Shown in pieces: positions 32,571 to 42,626 of a stretch of 64,000 nt of DNA (the first letter of the stretch is position 1; each line of letters opens with the position of its first letter). The DNA comes from Pseudomonas siliginis (GTDB lineage: Bacteria; Pseudomonadota; Gammaproteobacteria; Pseudomonadales; Pseudomonadaceae). Location: the NCBI RefSeq assembly GCF_019145195.1, contig NZ_JAHSTW010000007.1:186001-250000 (forward strand). The letters are read 5' to 3'. A program made the translations under genes and the position numbers. The notes under the pieces are model-generated. The model saw only the letters and a program-made list of their open reading frames with translations, ran no database searches and was not told where the DNA came from.

Positions 32571-33731
32571 ATGTCCATCCAGAAAAACAAAATCCTGCTG
32601 GCCACTTTTCTGATTCTGCTGGCAGCCGCCGGCCTGTGGTTCGCGCTAAAGCCAGCGCCGACCAAACTGGCCAGTCCGACCGCCATCCCGGTGCGGGTGG
32701 TGACGGTCAGCGCCAAAGACGTGCCGCGTTACACCAGCGGCATCGGCTCGGTGCTTTCGCTGCACAGCGTGGTGGTGCGTCCGCAGATCGACGGCATTCT
32801 GACGAAAATTCTGGTCAAGGAAGGCCAACTGGTCAAAGCAGGCGACCTGCTCGCCACCATCGACGACCGCTCGATCCGCGCCAGCCTCGACCAGGCCCGA
32901 GCGCAGTTGGGCGAGAGCCAGGCGCAGTTGCAGGTCGCGCTGGTCAATCTCAAGCGCTACAAATTGCTCAGCGTCGACGACGGCGTGTCGAAGCAGACCT
33001 TCGACCAGCAGCAAGCGCTGGTCAACCAGCTCAAAGCCACGGCACAAGGCAATCAGGCCTCGATCGATGCGGCGCAGGTGCAGCTGTCCTACACGCAGAT
33101 TCGCTCGCCGGTCACCGGGCGCGTCGGTATTCGTACCGTCGATGAAGGCAACTTCCTGCGCATGACCGACACCCAGGGCCTGTTCACCGTCACGCAGATC
33201 GACCCGATCGCCGTCGAGTTCTCCCTGCCGCAGCAGATGCTGCCGACCCTGCAGAGCCTGATCAGCGATCCGCAACGCGCACCGGTCAAGGCTTACATCG
33301 GCGCCGGCACCGATGGCGAAACCGGCAATCTGCTCGGCGAAGGTCAGCTGACCCTGATCGACAACCAGATCAACGCCAACACCGGCACCATCCGCGCCAA
33401 GGCCGAGTTCGCCAATGCCAGCCAGAAGCTCTGGCCGGGTTTGCTGGTGACGGTAAAAATTCAGACCGCTGTGGATAAAGATGCGCTGGTGGTTCCGCCC
33501 ACCGTCGTACAGCGTGGCCTCGAACAACACTTTGTTTACCGCGTGAAGGACGACAAGGTCGAGGCAGTGCCGGTACAGATGATTTATCAGGGCAGCGGTC
33601 AGGACATCATCAAAGGCGTCAACACCGGTGACGTACTGGTGACCGACGGCCAGTCGCGGCTCAAGCCCGGGGCGAGCGTGCAAGTCATGAGTGAGCCGCC
33701 GCAAGTGGTGCAGGCGGAGCCCAAGCCATGA
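32571..33731 (+). CDS. RND efflux periplasmic adaptor subunit
   Basis: 386 aa. N-terminal membrane anchor (about 7-26), a lipoyl domain half RPQIDGILTKILVKEGQLVKAGDLLATID (written in two parts: about 68-83 and 84-97), a helical hairpin (100-160), the second lipoyl half SPVTGRVGIRTVDEG, then beta-barrel and membrane-proximal domains. MdtA-like. It overlaps the permease gene by 4 bases (ATGA). Same order as P. aeruginosa PA1435-PA1438 (adaptor, pump, regulator, sensor). Confidence 0.92.
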   Translation: MSIQKNKILLATFLILLAAAGLWFALKPAPTKLASPTAIPVRVVTVSAKDVPRYTSGIGSVLSLHSVVVRPQIDGILTKILVKEGQLVKAGDLLATIDDRSIRASLDQARAQLGESQAQLQVALVNLKRYKLLSVDDGVSKQTFDQQQALVNQLKATAQGNQASIDAAQVQLSYTQIRSPVTGRVGIRTVDEGNFLRMTDTQGLFTVTQIDPIAVEFSLPQQMLPTLQSLISDPQRAPVKAYIGAGTDGETGNLLGEGQLTLIDNQINANTGTIRAKAEFANASQKLWPGLLVTVKIQTAVDKDALVVPPTVVQRGLEQHFVYRVKDDKVEAVPVQMIYQGSGQDIIKGVNTGDVLVTDGQSRLKPGASVQVMSEPPQVVQAEPKP

Positions 33732-36700
33732 ACTCGCACAAGGGCATCTCGACCTGGTGCATCGATCACCCGGTAGCGACGATTTTGCTGACGTTCGCTT
33801 TGGTACTGGTCGGCGTAATTGCCTTCCCGCGTTTGCCGATTGCGCCACTGCCGGAAGCGGAGTTTCCTACGATCCAGGTCTCGGCACAGTTGCCCGGCGC
33901 CAGCCCCGACACCATGGCTTCCTCGGTGGCGACGCCGCTGGAGGTGCAATTTAGCGCCATCCCCGGCATGACCCAGATGACCTCGAGCAGCGCGCTGGGC
34001 TCAACTCTGCTGACCTTACAGTTCACCCTCGACAAAAGCATCGACACCGCCGCCCAGGAAGTACAGGCGGCGATCAATACCGCCGCCGGCAAGTTGCCCA
34101 AAGACATGCCGACGCTGCCAACATGGAAGAAGGTCAACCCGGCCGACAGCCCGGTGTTGATTCTCAGCGTCAGCTCGACGCAAATGCCCGGCACCGAACT
34201 CAGCGACCTGGTGGAAACCCTGCTCTCGCGTCAGATCAGTCAGATCGACGGCGTCGGCCAGATCAACATCACCGGTCAGCAACGCCCGGCGATTCGCGTA
34301 CAAGCTTCGGCGGACAAACTCGCGGCCATCGGCCTGACGCTGGCCGACATTCGGCTGGCGATCCAGCAGACCAGCCTTAATCTGGCCAAAGGTGCGCTGT
34401 ACGGCGAATCGAGCATCTCGACGCTGTCGACCAACGACCAGTTGTTCCACCCTGAGGACTACAGCGAGCTCATCGTTTCCTACAAGGATGGCGCCCCGGT
34501 TCACCTGCGCGATGTCGCCAAAGTCGTCAACGGTGCGGAAGATGCCTACGTGCAGGCCTGGGCCGGTGATCGCCCGGGTGTGAATCTGGTGATTTTCCGC
34601 CAGCCCGGCGCCAACATCGTTGAAACCGTCGACCGCATTCAGGCCGCCCTGCCCGGCCTCGAAGCGATGCTGCCGGCCTCGGTGCAAGTGAAAACCCTGA
34701 TCGACCGCACGCAGACCATTCGCGCCTCGCTGCATGAAGTCGAGATCACTTTGCTGATCGCGATCCTGCTGGTGGTCGCGGTGATGGCGCTGTTCCTGCG
34801 GCAGTTGTCGGCGACGCTGATTGTCTCGGCGGTGCTCGGTGTCTCGCTGATCGCCAGTTTCGCCCTGATGTACGTGCTCGGCTTCAGTCTGAACAACCTG
34901 ACGTTGGTGGCGATCGTCGTCGCGGTCGGCTTCGTCGTGGACGATGCGATCGTGGTGGTGGAAAACATTCATCGCCATCTCGAGGCCGGTGACGATATGC
35001 GCGAGGCGGCGATCAAGGGAGCCGGCGAGATTGGCTTCACCGTCGTTTCGATCAGTTTCTCGCTGGTGGCGGCATTCATTCCGCTGCTGTTCATGGGCGG
35101 TGTGGTCGGGCGCCTTTTCAAGGAATTCGCCCTGACCGCGACTTCGACCATCATGATTTCCGTGGTGGTCTCGCTGACACTGGCGCCAACCCTTGCTGCG
35201 CTGTACATGCGCAAACCGGTGCATCACGCCAGCGCCAAACCGGGTTTCAGCGAGCGCTTGCTCGGCTGGTACGAAAAAGGCCTGCGCCGCGCCCTCGACC
35301 ACCAGAAACTGATGATTGGTGTGTTCGGTTTATCGTTGGCGCTGGCTGTTGCCGGTTACATTTTCATTCCCAAGGGGTTCTTCCCGGTGCAGGACACCGG
35401 TTTTGTCCTCGGCACCACCGAAGCCGCTGCGGATATCTCCTACGGCGACATGGTGAAAAAACACTTGGCGATGGCCGAAATCGTTGCAGCCGATCCGGCG
35501 GTGCAGGCGTTTTCGCACTCGGTCGGGGTTTCCGGCAGCAACCAGACCATCGCCAACGGGCGCTTCTGGATCGCCCTGAAAAAACGTGGCGATCGCGATG
35601 TCAGCGCCAGCCAGTTCATTGATCGCATCCGCCCGCAACTGATGAAAGTCCCCGGCATCGTTCTGTATTTGCGCGCAGGGCAAGACATCAACCTCAGCTC
35701 CGGCCCCAGCCGTGCGCAGTACCAATACGTACTCAAGAGCAATGACGGCGCGACCCTCGCCACCTGGACCCAGCGCCTGACCGAGAAACTGCGCAGCAAC
35801 CCGGCGTTTCGCGACATTTCCAACGATCTGCAACTGGGCGGCAGCATCACCCATATCAGCATCGACCGCAGCGCCGCCGCGCGTTTCGGCCTGACCGCCA
35901 GCGATGTCGACGAGGCGCTGTACGATGCGTTCGGCCAACGGCAGATCAATGAATTCCAGACCCAGGTCAACCAGTACAACGTGATTCTCGAGCTGGACAC
36001 CAAACAGCGCGGCAAGGCCGAAAGCCTCAACTATTTCTATCTGCGCTCGCCGCTCAGTGGGGAAATGGTGCCGCTGTCGGCGCTGGCCCGATTTGACGCG
36101 CCAACCATCGGCCCGCTGTCGATTGCCCATGACGGCATGTTTCCCGCCGCCAATATGTCATTCAACCTCGCCCCCGGCGTGGCATTGGGCGATGCGGTGA
36201 TTCAGCTCAATCAGGCCAAGGCCGAGATCGGCATGCCCGCTGCGATCAGCGGCAATTTCCAGGGTGCGGCGCAGGCCTTCCAGAGTTCGCTGGCCAGCCA
36301 GCCGTGGCTGATTCTGGCGGCGCTGGTGGCGGTGTACATCATTCTCGGCGTGCTTTATGAAAGCTTCGTGCATCCACTGACGATCATTTCGACCCTGCCG
36401 GCGGCAGGCCTCGGCGCGGTGATCATGCTGTGGATCTGCGGCCAGGACTTTTCGATCATGGCGTTGATCGGGCTGGTGCTGCTGATCGGTATCGTCAAGA
36501 AGAACGGCATCCTGATGATCGACTTCGCGCTTGAAGCGCAGCGCCAGCGCGGCCTGGCGCCGCAGGAAGCGATTTTCGAGGCGTGCATCACGCGATTCCG
36601 GCCGATCATCATGACCACCCTCGCCGCCCTGCTCGGTGCGTTGCCGCTGATGCTCGGTTACGGCACCGGCGCCGAACTGCGCCAGCCGTTGGGCATTGCC

Positions 36701-36841
36701 GTGGTCGGTGGTTTGCTGGTCAGCCAGATGCTGACGCTGTTCACCACGCCGGTCATATACTTATGGCTCGAGCGGCTGTTTCACCGGCACTCACACCCAC
36801 CAGCCCCAACGCCCGCAACGGCACTGGCGACCACAGACTGA
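33728..36841 (+). CDS. RND efflux transporter permease (HAE1-like)
   Basis: 1037 aa, normal for AcrB/MdtB-type pumps: 12 membrane helices in two repeats. Conserved pieces: the N-terminal PVATILLTFALVLVG helix, the TM4 proton-relay region VGFVVDDAIVVVENI with two adjacent Asp, GEIGFTVVSISFSLVAAFIPLLF, and in the second half GIVKKNGILMIDFA with its Lys. Drug or solvent efflux is likely, as the sequence is not of the heavy-metal CusA type. No outer-membrane channel gene follows, so it must borrow one. Confidence 0.94.
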   Translation: MNSHKGISTWCIDHPVATILLTFALVLVGVIAFPRLPIAPLPEAEFPTIQVSAQLPGASPDTMASSVATPLEVQFSAIPGMTQMTSSSALGSTLLTLQFTLDKSIDTAAQEVQAAINTAAGKLPKDMPTLPTWKKVNPADSPVLILSVSSTQMPGTELSDLVETLLSRQISQIDGVGQINITGQQRPAIRVQASADKLAAIGLTLADIRLAIQQTSLNLAKGALYGESSISTLSTNDQLFHPEDYSELIVSYKDGAPVHLRDVAKVVNGAEDAYVQAWAGDRPGVNLVIFRQPGANIVETVDRIQAALPGLEAMLPASVQVKTLIDRTQTIRASLHEVEITLLIAILLVVAVMALFLRQLSATLIVSAVLGVSLIASFALMYVLGFSLNNLTLVAIVVAVGFVVDDAIVVVENIHRHLEAGDDMREAAIKGAGEIGFTVVSISFSLVAAFIPLLFMGGVVGRLFKEFALTATSTIMISVVVSLTLAPTLAALYMRKPVHHASAKPGFSERLLGWYEKGLRRALDHQKLMIGVFGLSLALAVAGYIFIPKGFFPVQDTGFVLGTTEAAADISYGDMVKKHLAMAEIVAADPAVQAFSHSVGVSGSNQTIANGRFWIALKKRGDRDVSASQFIDRIRPQLMKVPGIVLYLRAGQDINLSSGPSRAQYQYVLKSNDGATLATWTQRLTEKLRSNPAFRDISNDLQLGGSITHISIDRSAAARFGLTASDVDEALYDAFGQRQINEFQTQVNQYNVILELDTKQRGKAESLNYFYLRSPLSGEMVPLSALARFDAPTIGPLSIAHDGMFPAANMSFNLAPGVALGDAVIQLNQAKAEIGMPAAISGNFQGAAQAFQSSLASQPWLILAALVAVYIILGVLYESFVHPLTIISTLPAAGLGAVIMLWICGQDFSIMALIGLVLLIGIVKKNGILMIDFALEAQRQRGLAPQEAIFEACITRFRPIIMTTLAALLGALPLMLGYGTGAELRQPLGIAVVGGLLVSQMLTLFTTPVIYLWLERLFHRHSHPPAPTPATALATTD

Positions 36842-36848
36842 GGCGGTC

Positions 36849-37526
36849 ATGCGCGTCCTGATTATCGAAGACGAAGAAAAAACCGCGGACTATCTGCACC
36901 GTGGCCTGAGCGAACAGGGCTACACCGTCGACCTTGCCCGCGACGGCGTCGAAGGCCTGCATCTGGCGCTGGAATGCGACTACGCAGTTATCGTGCTCGA
37001 CGTCATGCTGCCGGGGCTCGATGGCTTCGGCGTACTGCGCGCATTGCGTGCGCGCAAGCAGACCCCGGTGATCATGCTCACCGCCCGCGAGCGCGTCGAA
37101 GACCGCATCAAAGGCCTGCGCGACGGCGCCGACGATTACCTCGGCAAACCGTTTTCCTTTCTCGAACTGGTCGCCCGGCTGCAAGCGCTGACCCGACGCA
37201 GCGGCGGCCACGAACCGGTACAAGTGACCATCGCCGACCTGTGGATCGACCTGATCAGCCGCAAGGCCACCCGCGCCGGCACACGCTTGGATCTGACCGC
37301 TAAAGAATTCTCGCTGTTGAGCGTGTTGGCCCGTCGGCAAGGTGAAATCCTTTCGAAGACCGCAATCGCGGAAATGGTCTGGGACATCAATTTCGACAGT
37401 GACGCCAACGTCGTCGAAGTCGCGATCAAACGCCTGCGCGCCAAGCTCGACGGGCCGTTCAACGAAAAACTGCTGCACACGATCCGCGGCATGGGTTATG
37501 TGCTGGAGAGCCGTGGTGTCCAGTAA
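36849..37526 (+). CDS. OmpR/CopR-type response regulator
   Basis: 225 aa. Receiver domain (1-118) with acidic pocket IIEDEEKTA, phospho-acceptor Asp51 in VIVLDVMLPGLDG, Thr in MLTARE and Lys in YLGKPF. C-terminal winged helix (about 128-222) ending DGPFNEKLLHTIRGMGYVLE. Directly after the pump gene, overlapping the sensor kinase gene. Expected to activate the efflux operon. Similar to CopR/CusR-class regulators. Confidence 0.94.
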   Translation: MRVLIIEDEEKTADYLHRGLSEQGYTVDLARDGVEGLHLALECDYAVIVLDVMLPGLDGFGVLRALRARKQTPVIMLTARERVEDRIKGLRDGADDYLGKPFSFLELVARLQALTRRSGGHEPVQVTIADLWIDLISRKATRAGTRLDLTAKEFSLLSVLARRQGEILSKTAIAEMVWDINFDSDANVVEVAIKRLRAKLDGPFNEKLLHTIRGMGYVLESRGVQ

Positions 37527-38880
37527 TTCGATTGCCCTGCGCCTGAGCGGGATGTTCACGCTGGTGGCGCTGCTGGTGTTTCTGTTGATCGGCGGCGCGC
37601 TGTATCAGCAGGTCGACAAGGGCTTGGGATTGTTGCCCGAAGCCGAGCTGGATGCGCGGTACAGCGTGCTCGAATCCACCGTCGGCCGTTACGGCACGCC
37701 GGAGCATTGGGTGAAGATCAACAACAAGCTCAAGCTGCTCGGCGAAGAAGACAAGCGCATCAGCTTCTGGATCAGCAGCGGTGATCCGCGCTACGAATAC
37801 GGCAACCTTACCCCGCAGATTCGTGCCGCCATCAATGGCCCGTTGGGCATGCATGATCTGCAACTGCCCGATCAACCCTACCCGCTGAAAGTGCTGGTCA
37901 GTCAGTTCCCCGCCAAGGATCAGCGCCCGCCGTTGCGTTTCATGATCGGCATCGACACCGAGACGCTGCATCAGACCCAGCATCACTTGCTCATCGCCCT
38001 GATCAGTCTGGCGATTGTCGGGGTGCTGCTGGCCTCTGCATTGGGCTATTGGGTCGCAAGAATCGGTCTGAAGCCGTTGATCAAACTATCGCAGGAAGCC
38101 CAGCGTCTGGCACCACCGCTGCGCGCCGGGCGCTTGCGTCTGTCGCCGCTGCCGCCGGAACTGGAGCAGTTTGTCGAATCGTTCAACTCAACTCTGGAAC
38201 GGGTCGAACTGGCCTATTCACGGCTGGAATCGTTCAACGCCGACGTCGCCCATGAACTGCGTTCGCCGCTGACCAACCTGATCGGCCAGACCCAGGTCGC
38301 ACTGACCCGTGGGCGCTCCGCCGAACACTATTTCGAAGTGCTGCAATCCAATCTCGAAGAGCTGGAGCGACTGCGCTCGATCATCAACGACATGCTGTTT
38401 CTGGCCAGCGCCGATCAGGGCAACAAGGCGACCAAACTGACCTCGACGTCACTGGCTGATGAGGTCGCGACGACGCTGGACTATCTGGATTTCATTCTTG
38501 AAGACGCGCAGGTTGAAGTGCAGGTCAGCGGCGATGCGCAGGTGCAGATCGAGGTCGCGCACCTGCGCCGGGCGCTGATCAATTTGCTGAGCAACGCGGT
38601 GCAGCACACCGAACCGGGTCAAGTGATCGAAGTGCGCATCGAAGTTGAAGAACATCAGGTGAGCATTGGCGTGGCCAATCCCGGGACGCCGATTGCCAGC
38701 GAGCATCTGCCGAGGTTGTTCGAGCGGTTTTATCGGGTTGATGCCTCGCGTAGCAACAGCGGCAACAACCACGGCCTGGGGCTGGCGATCGTCAAGGCGA
38801 TTGCGCTGATGCATGGCGGGGATGTGTTTGTGCGCAGTGATCGGGGCATGAACACCTTTGGCATCAACCTCCCGGTCTGA
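37516..38880 (+). CDS. Sensor histidine kinase of the RND operon
   Basis: 454 aa from a GTG at 37516 with GGAG 7 bases upstream; the GTG at 37513 is an alternative. It overlaps the regulator gene by 11 bases. Two membrane helices (about 9-31 and 155-178) enclose a periplasmic sensor of about 120 residues. HAMP linker (about 180-230), phospho-accepting His in VAHELRSPLTNL (about 244), N box NLLSNAVQHTE and G box NNHGLGLAIVKAI. Heavy-metal-sensor-kinase-like architecture but ligand unknown. Confidence 0.92.
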   Translation: MSSNSIALRLSGMFTLVALLVFLLIGGALYQQVDKGLGLLPEAELDARYSVLESTVGRYGTPEHWVKINNKLKLLGEEDKRISFWISSGDPRYEYGNLTPQIRAAINGPLGMHDLQLPDQPYPLKVLVSQFPAKDQRPPLRFMIGIDTETLHQTQHHLLIALISLAIVGVLLASALGYWVARIGLKPLIKLSQEAQRLAPPLRAGRLRLSPLPPELEQFVESFNSTLERVELAYSRLESFNADVAHELRSPLTNLIGQTQVALTRGRSAEHYFEVLQSNLEELERLRSIINDMLFLASADQGNKATKLTSTSLADEVATTLDYLDFILEDAQVEVQVSGDAQVQIEVAHLRRALINLLSNAVQHTEPGQVIEVRIEVEEHQVSIGVANPGTPIASEHLPRLFERFYRVDASRSNSGNNHGLGLAIVKAIALMHGGDVFVRSDRGMNTFGINLPV

Positions 38881-38894
38881 ATGCTGAGCCAAGC

Positions 38895-39029
38895 CCTGTG
38901 GCGAGGGGATTTATCCCCGCTCGGCTGCGCAGCAGTCGCAAATCCTGTGCACAAGGTCCAAGAATCTTTGAGGCTGGAATTCTTGGGGCCGCTTCGCAGC
39001 CCAACGGGGATAAATCCCCTCGCCACAGG
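38895..39029. repeat. REPIN of the GGGGATTTATCCCC family
   Basis: CCTGTGGCGAGGGGATTTAT at 38895 and its inverted partner ATAAATCCCCTCGCCACAGG ending at 39029, with a loop longer than in the other REPINs. Confidence 0.88.
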
Positions 39030-39179
39030 CCACCATTACGCACAGACTGGGTCGTTCCCCGTGCCGATCTTTGCTTTTGCTGTAACAGTCATTTATGAAA
39101 ATCGCGCTGTTTCCCAACCCCCGGCAACCTTATCTTTGCCCGCACCAAACAGCACTCGCCAAGCGAGAAGGTTTTCAAG

Positions 39180-39401
39180 ATGTCCAACAGTATGGGTATT
39201 GCCAGCGCATTCGTTTTGTCCTCATTGATCCTGTCGCCGATGGCGATGGCTGAAGAATCGCAAGCGTTCGTGGCGCACAACGTCGCTCGCGCGCAGGCAT
39301 TCGATCAGCATCAGGCCGAAGTGATGGCCAAGGCTCAAGACGCGACGCAATCCCCGCAGGCCGCTACTTCCCAGGCTCAAGCGCTCGAGAAAGACAGCTG
39401 A
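39180..39401 (+). CDS. Small secreted protein of unknown function
   Basis: 73 aa with a signal peptide (ASAFVLSSLILSPMAMA, cleavage near residue 24) and a short mature part rich in Gln/Ala (HQAEVMAKAQDATQSPQAA). GAAGG upstream of the ATG, own terminator at 39468-39495. No family recognised. Confidence 0.6.
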   Translation: MSNSMGIASAFVLSSLILSPMAMAEESQAFVAHNVARAQAFDQHQAEVMAKAQDATQSPQAATSQAQALEKDS

Positions 39402-39467
39402 GTCGCACCGCGAAAGGTTTCCCTCGACGCGGTTGTTTGGCTCTTCCCGTTCAACCGTCGTCACTCC

Positions 39468-39495
39468 AGGCCGCTGCCATTCAGCGGCCTTTTTT
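39468..39495 (+). terminator. Terminator of the small secreted protein gene
   Basis: AGGCCGCTG / CAGCGGCCT hairpin, 5-base loop, six T. Confidence 0.9.
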
Positions 39496-39595
39496 CATTG
39501 TGGTCTGAAAGCCGTCTGGCGCGTCTGAAAAAACAAGAAACATCAAGCCGCTCAAGAACCAGAGCGGCCCGCTGACCCAAGGAGCTCCACCGCAC

Positions 39596-40912
39596 GTGTT
39601 TTACCCTGCCCGCCTCACCCCGCTGTTCATTGCAATTGCCGCAACGATTGCCCCCGCTGTCCACGCCGATGAGTCTGCCCAACAAGGCTTCGTCGCAGGC
39701 TCGAGCCTCAACCTCAACGCCCGCAACTACTACATGAATCGCAACCGCTTGCAGAAGGCGGACGACAATATCGAGTGGGGCCAGGGGTTTCTCGGGGTGT
39801 TCCAGTCCGGCTACACCGAAGGCACGGTCGGCTTCGGCGTCGATGCTCACGCCATGCTCGGCCTGAAACTCGACGGCGGAGGCGGGACCGACGGTTCGAG
39901 CATCCTGCCGATCAGCGATGGCAACGGCAAAGCGCCGAGCTCGTTCTCCACCGCAGGCGGGACGTTGAAGATGCGCGCCTTCGAGACCGAGCTGAAGGCC
40001 GGTGACCTGTTCCTCACCAACCCGGTCATCGCCGGCGGCGACACGCGGATGCTGCCGCAGACGTTTCGTGGCATCAGCCTGAGTAACCGCAGCTTCGACG
40101 GCTGGCTGATCGAAGGTGGCCAGGCCAGTTTCACCAATCCCTATAACCAGAGCGGTCATACGCGAATTGGTACGTCGTACGGCACCCTCGCCGCCGGTGA
40201 CGAAAGCCGCCACCTGAACTGGGCCGGTGTGGCCTGGAGCGGCATTGAAGGCCTGACGAGCAGCCTTTACGCGTCCGAGCTCAAGGACATCTGGAACCAG
40301 TACTACTACGATCTCGACTACACATGGCAACTGAACGATCTGGTCAGCCTCAACCCGGGCCTGCACTTCTATCACACGCAAGACACCGGTGATGCGCTGC
40401 TCGGCAACATCGACAACAACACCTGGAGCGCGCATTTCACCGTTGGCATCGGCAGCCACAGCGTCACTGCCGCCTATCAGCGGGTCAACGGCAACACGCC
40501 GTTCGACTACATCAGCCAGGGCGACAGCGTTTATCTGGACAACTCGCAGCAGTATTCGGACTTCAACGGCCCGAACGAACGCTCGTGGAAGCTCAAGTAC
40601 GCCTATGACTTCACCGGTGTCGGCATGCCCGGCCTGACTTCGGCGCTGTCCTACTCGCGCGGCACGGTGGACCTGACCAAAGCCGACCCGGACAGCACAG
40701 GCTATTCCAGCTGGTACAGCGCCGATGGCCGCAACGCCAAGCATTGGGAACGCGACATCGATTTGCAGTACGTCGTACAAAGCGGCCAGGCCAAGGATCT
40801 CGCGGTGCGCCTGCAATGGGCCACCAACCGGGGCGGCAACGGCTACGGCGCGATTGATTCGGATACAGATGAATACCGCGTGATCATCGACTACCCGGTC
40901 AACGTCTTCTAA
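39596..40912 (+). CDS. OprD family outer-membrane porin
   Basis: 438 aa from a GTG with AAGGAG 11 bases upstream. Signal peptide (LTPLFIAIAATIAPAVHA, cleavage near residue 22). The mature N-terminus GFVAGSSLNLNARNYYMNRN and the later EWGQGFLGVFQSGYTEGTVGFG are typical of the OprD substrate-specific 18-strand barrel. The C-terminus ends in a beta strand with Phe as last residue (YPVNVF), the outer-membrane assembly signal. Substrate not determinable; likely small organic acids or amino acids. Confidence 0.93.
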   Translation: MFYPARLTPLFIAIAATIAPAVHADESAQQGFVAGSSLNLNARNYYMNRNRLQKADDNIEWGQGFLGVFQSGYTEGTVGFGVDAHAMLGLKLDGGGGTDGSSILPISDGNGKAPSSFSTAGGTLKMRAFETELKAGDLFLTNPVIAGGDTRMLPQTFRGISLSNRSFDGWLIEGGQASFTNPYNQSGHTRIGTSYGTLAAGDESRHLNWAGVAWSGIEGLTSSLYASELKDIWNQYYYDLDYTWQLNDLVSLNPGLHFYHTQDTGDALLGNIDNNTWSAHFTVGIGSHSVTAAYQRVNGNTPFDYISQGDSVYLDNSQQYSDFNGPNERSWKLKYAYDFTGVGMPGLTSALSYSRGTVDLTKADPDSTGYSSWYSADGRNAKHWERDIDLQYVVQSGQAKDLAVRLQWATNRGGNGYGAIDSDTDEYRVIIDYPVNVF

Positions 40913-40947
40913 GATCGGCGCTGCGCTTTTCAGACCCTGTGATTTCC

Positions 40948-41041
40948 CCTGTGGGAGCGAGCCTGCTCGCGAAAGCTGATTGTCAGTCAACATCTGTGTT
41001 GAATGACACACCGCTTTCGCGAGCAGGCTCGCTCCCACAGG
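40948..41041. repeat. REPIN (GAGCGAGCCTGCTCGCGAA family)
   Basis: GGGAGCGAGCCTGCTCGCGA near 40952 and its inverted copy ending at 41041, with about 45 bases between, downstream of the oprD-type gene. Confidence 0.9.
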
Positions 41042-41097
41042 TTCGTCCGGCGTCAGCCCAACTAAGCTTATGAAACCACTTCAACCGGCTCCCCATC

Positions 41098-42606
41098 ATG
41101 ATCACCAGCCGCACGCCTTCCATCACAGGCCTTACCGGTCGCCCCGAGCGCCTGCTGATCCTTGGCAGCCTGCTGACCGTGATTGCGATGGTGTGCATCG
41201 TCACCTTCCTGCTGATCCGCGAGTACGCCAGTGCGCAGGAAGTCGCCACGCGCCGCGCCACGACCATTGCGCAATTGATCGACGCCGATGTGCTGCGCAC
41301 CGTCGAGCTGTACGACCTGACGCTGCAAGGCCTGATCGCCGCCGCCCAGCGTGACGACCTGCAGAACGTCTCGCCGCAGATCCGTCATCTGGCGCTGTTT
41401 GATCGCTCTGCCACCGCGCGCTTCAAGGGCGACATCCTCCTGCTCGACAAGCATGGCGAGGTGATCGCCGACTCCTCGCGCATCGAAGCGAAACCGGGCA
41501 ATTTCGCCGATCGCGATTATTTTCTCGCCCACGCATTCAACCGCGACATCGGCATGTTCATCAGCCGCCCGTTCAAGACCCGCTGCGATTGCGAAGAGGC
41601 TGATCAGTGGCGCATCAGCTTCAGCCGGCGCATTTCCTCGCAGACCGGCGAATTCCTCGGCGTTGCCGTCGCTTCGTTGAAACTCGACTACTTCGACGAC
41701 CTGTTCAAGAGCCTCGACATCGGCACCGACAGCACGTTGAACATCATCAACAGCGATGGCGTGCTGCTCGCGCAGAAGCCGTATCTGCAAAGCGATTCGG
41801 TCGGCAAGAGTTTCGGCAACCGGCCCAACGTCGTGCGGATTCTCAACGATCGCGATGGCAGCGGCAGTTTCACCAGTACCTCGAGCATGGATAAACAACG
41901 CCGGCTCTATACCTACTCGCGGGTGGGCAATCTGCCGTTGACCGTGATGGTGGCGCTGTCCAGCGAGGAGGTGTTCGGCACCTGGCGGCGCACGGCGATT
42001 CTGATCAGCGGCGCCACCGGCGTGTTGTGCCTGGGGCTGTTGTGGCTGACCTGGCTGCTCGCTCGGGAACTGCGTTTGCGCCATCGCGCCGAACGCGAAC
42101 TGGCGCAACTGGCTGCCACCGATGACCTGACCGGCGTGGCCAACCGGCGCATGCTCGATCAGACCCTGCGCCACGAATGGTTCCGCGCGCAACGCTCGGG
42201 CCAGCCGCTGTCGGTGATGATGATCGATGCCGACCACTTCAAGGCCTTCAATGATCGCCATGGCCATCAGGCCGGGGATCAAGTCTTGCGTGAACTGGCC
42301 AAGGTAATCACCGCGAACGTGCGGCGTCCGGCGGATCTGGTCGCGCGGTATGGCGGTGAAGAATTTTCGGTGATTCTCGCCGAGACCGACAGCGCCGGGG
42401 CGCAGCAGATCGCCGAGCAGATTCGCCAGGCTGTGGAAAACTTGCCCTGGGTCGAAGGCGCTGAGCGGGCGATGACCGTGAGTATCGGCATTGCCACATG
42501 GACATCGGCAAGCGAGATGACACTGGAGCAGTTGTTGTTTGCAGCGGACAAGGCGTTGTATCAGGCCAAGGAAGGGGGCCGCAATCGGGTGGTGGTATCA
42601 ACCTGA
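41098..42606 (+). CDS. Membrane diguanylate cyclase with periplasmic sensor (GGDEF)
   Basis: 502 aa. Two membrane helices (about 22-42 and 298-320) flank a double-Cache-like periplasmic domain (about 45-295). The GGDEF domain (about 340-500) has an active-site GGEEF and an intact inhibitory site RPAD five residues before it, so c-di-GMP synthesis with product feedback is expected. The signal sensed is unknown. Monocistronic, between two REPINs. Confidence 0.92.
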   Translation: MITSRTPSITGLTGRPERLLILGSLLTVIAMVCIVTFLLIREYASAQEVATRRATTIAQLIDADVLRTVELYDLTLQGLIAAAQRDDLQNVSPQIRHLALFDRSATARFKGDILLLDKHGEVIADSSRIEAKPGNFADRDYFLAHAFNRDIGMFISRPFKTRCDCEEADQWRISFSRRISSQTGEFLGVAVASLKLDYFDDLFKSLDIGTDSTLNIINSDGVLLAQKPYLQSDSVGKSFGNRPNVVRILNDRDGSGSFTSTSSMDKQRRLYTYSRVGNLPLTVMVALSSEEVFGTWRRTAILISGATGVLCLGLLWLTWLLARELRLRHRAERELAQLAATDDLTGVANRRMLDQTLRHEWFRAQRSGQPLSVMMIDADHFKAFNDRHGHQAGDQVLRELAKVITANVRRPADLVARYGGEEFSVILAETDSAGAQQIAEQIRQAVENLPWVEGAERAMTVSIGIATWTSASEMTLEQLLFAADKALYQAKEGGRNRVVVST

Positions 42607-42626
42607 AGTCTTGCAATGGTGGTAAT

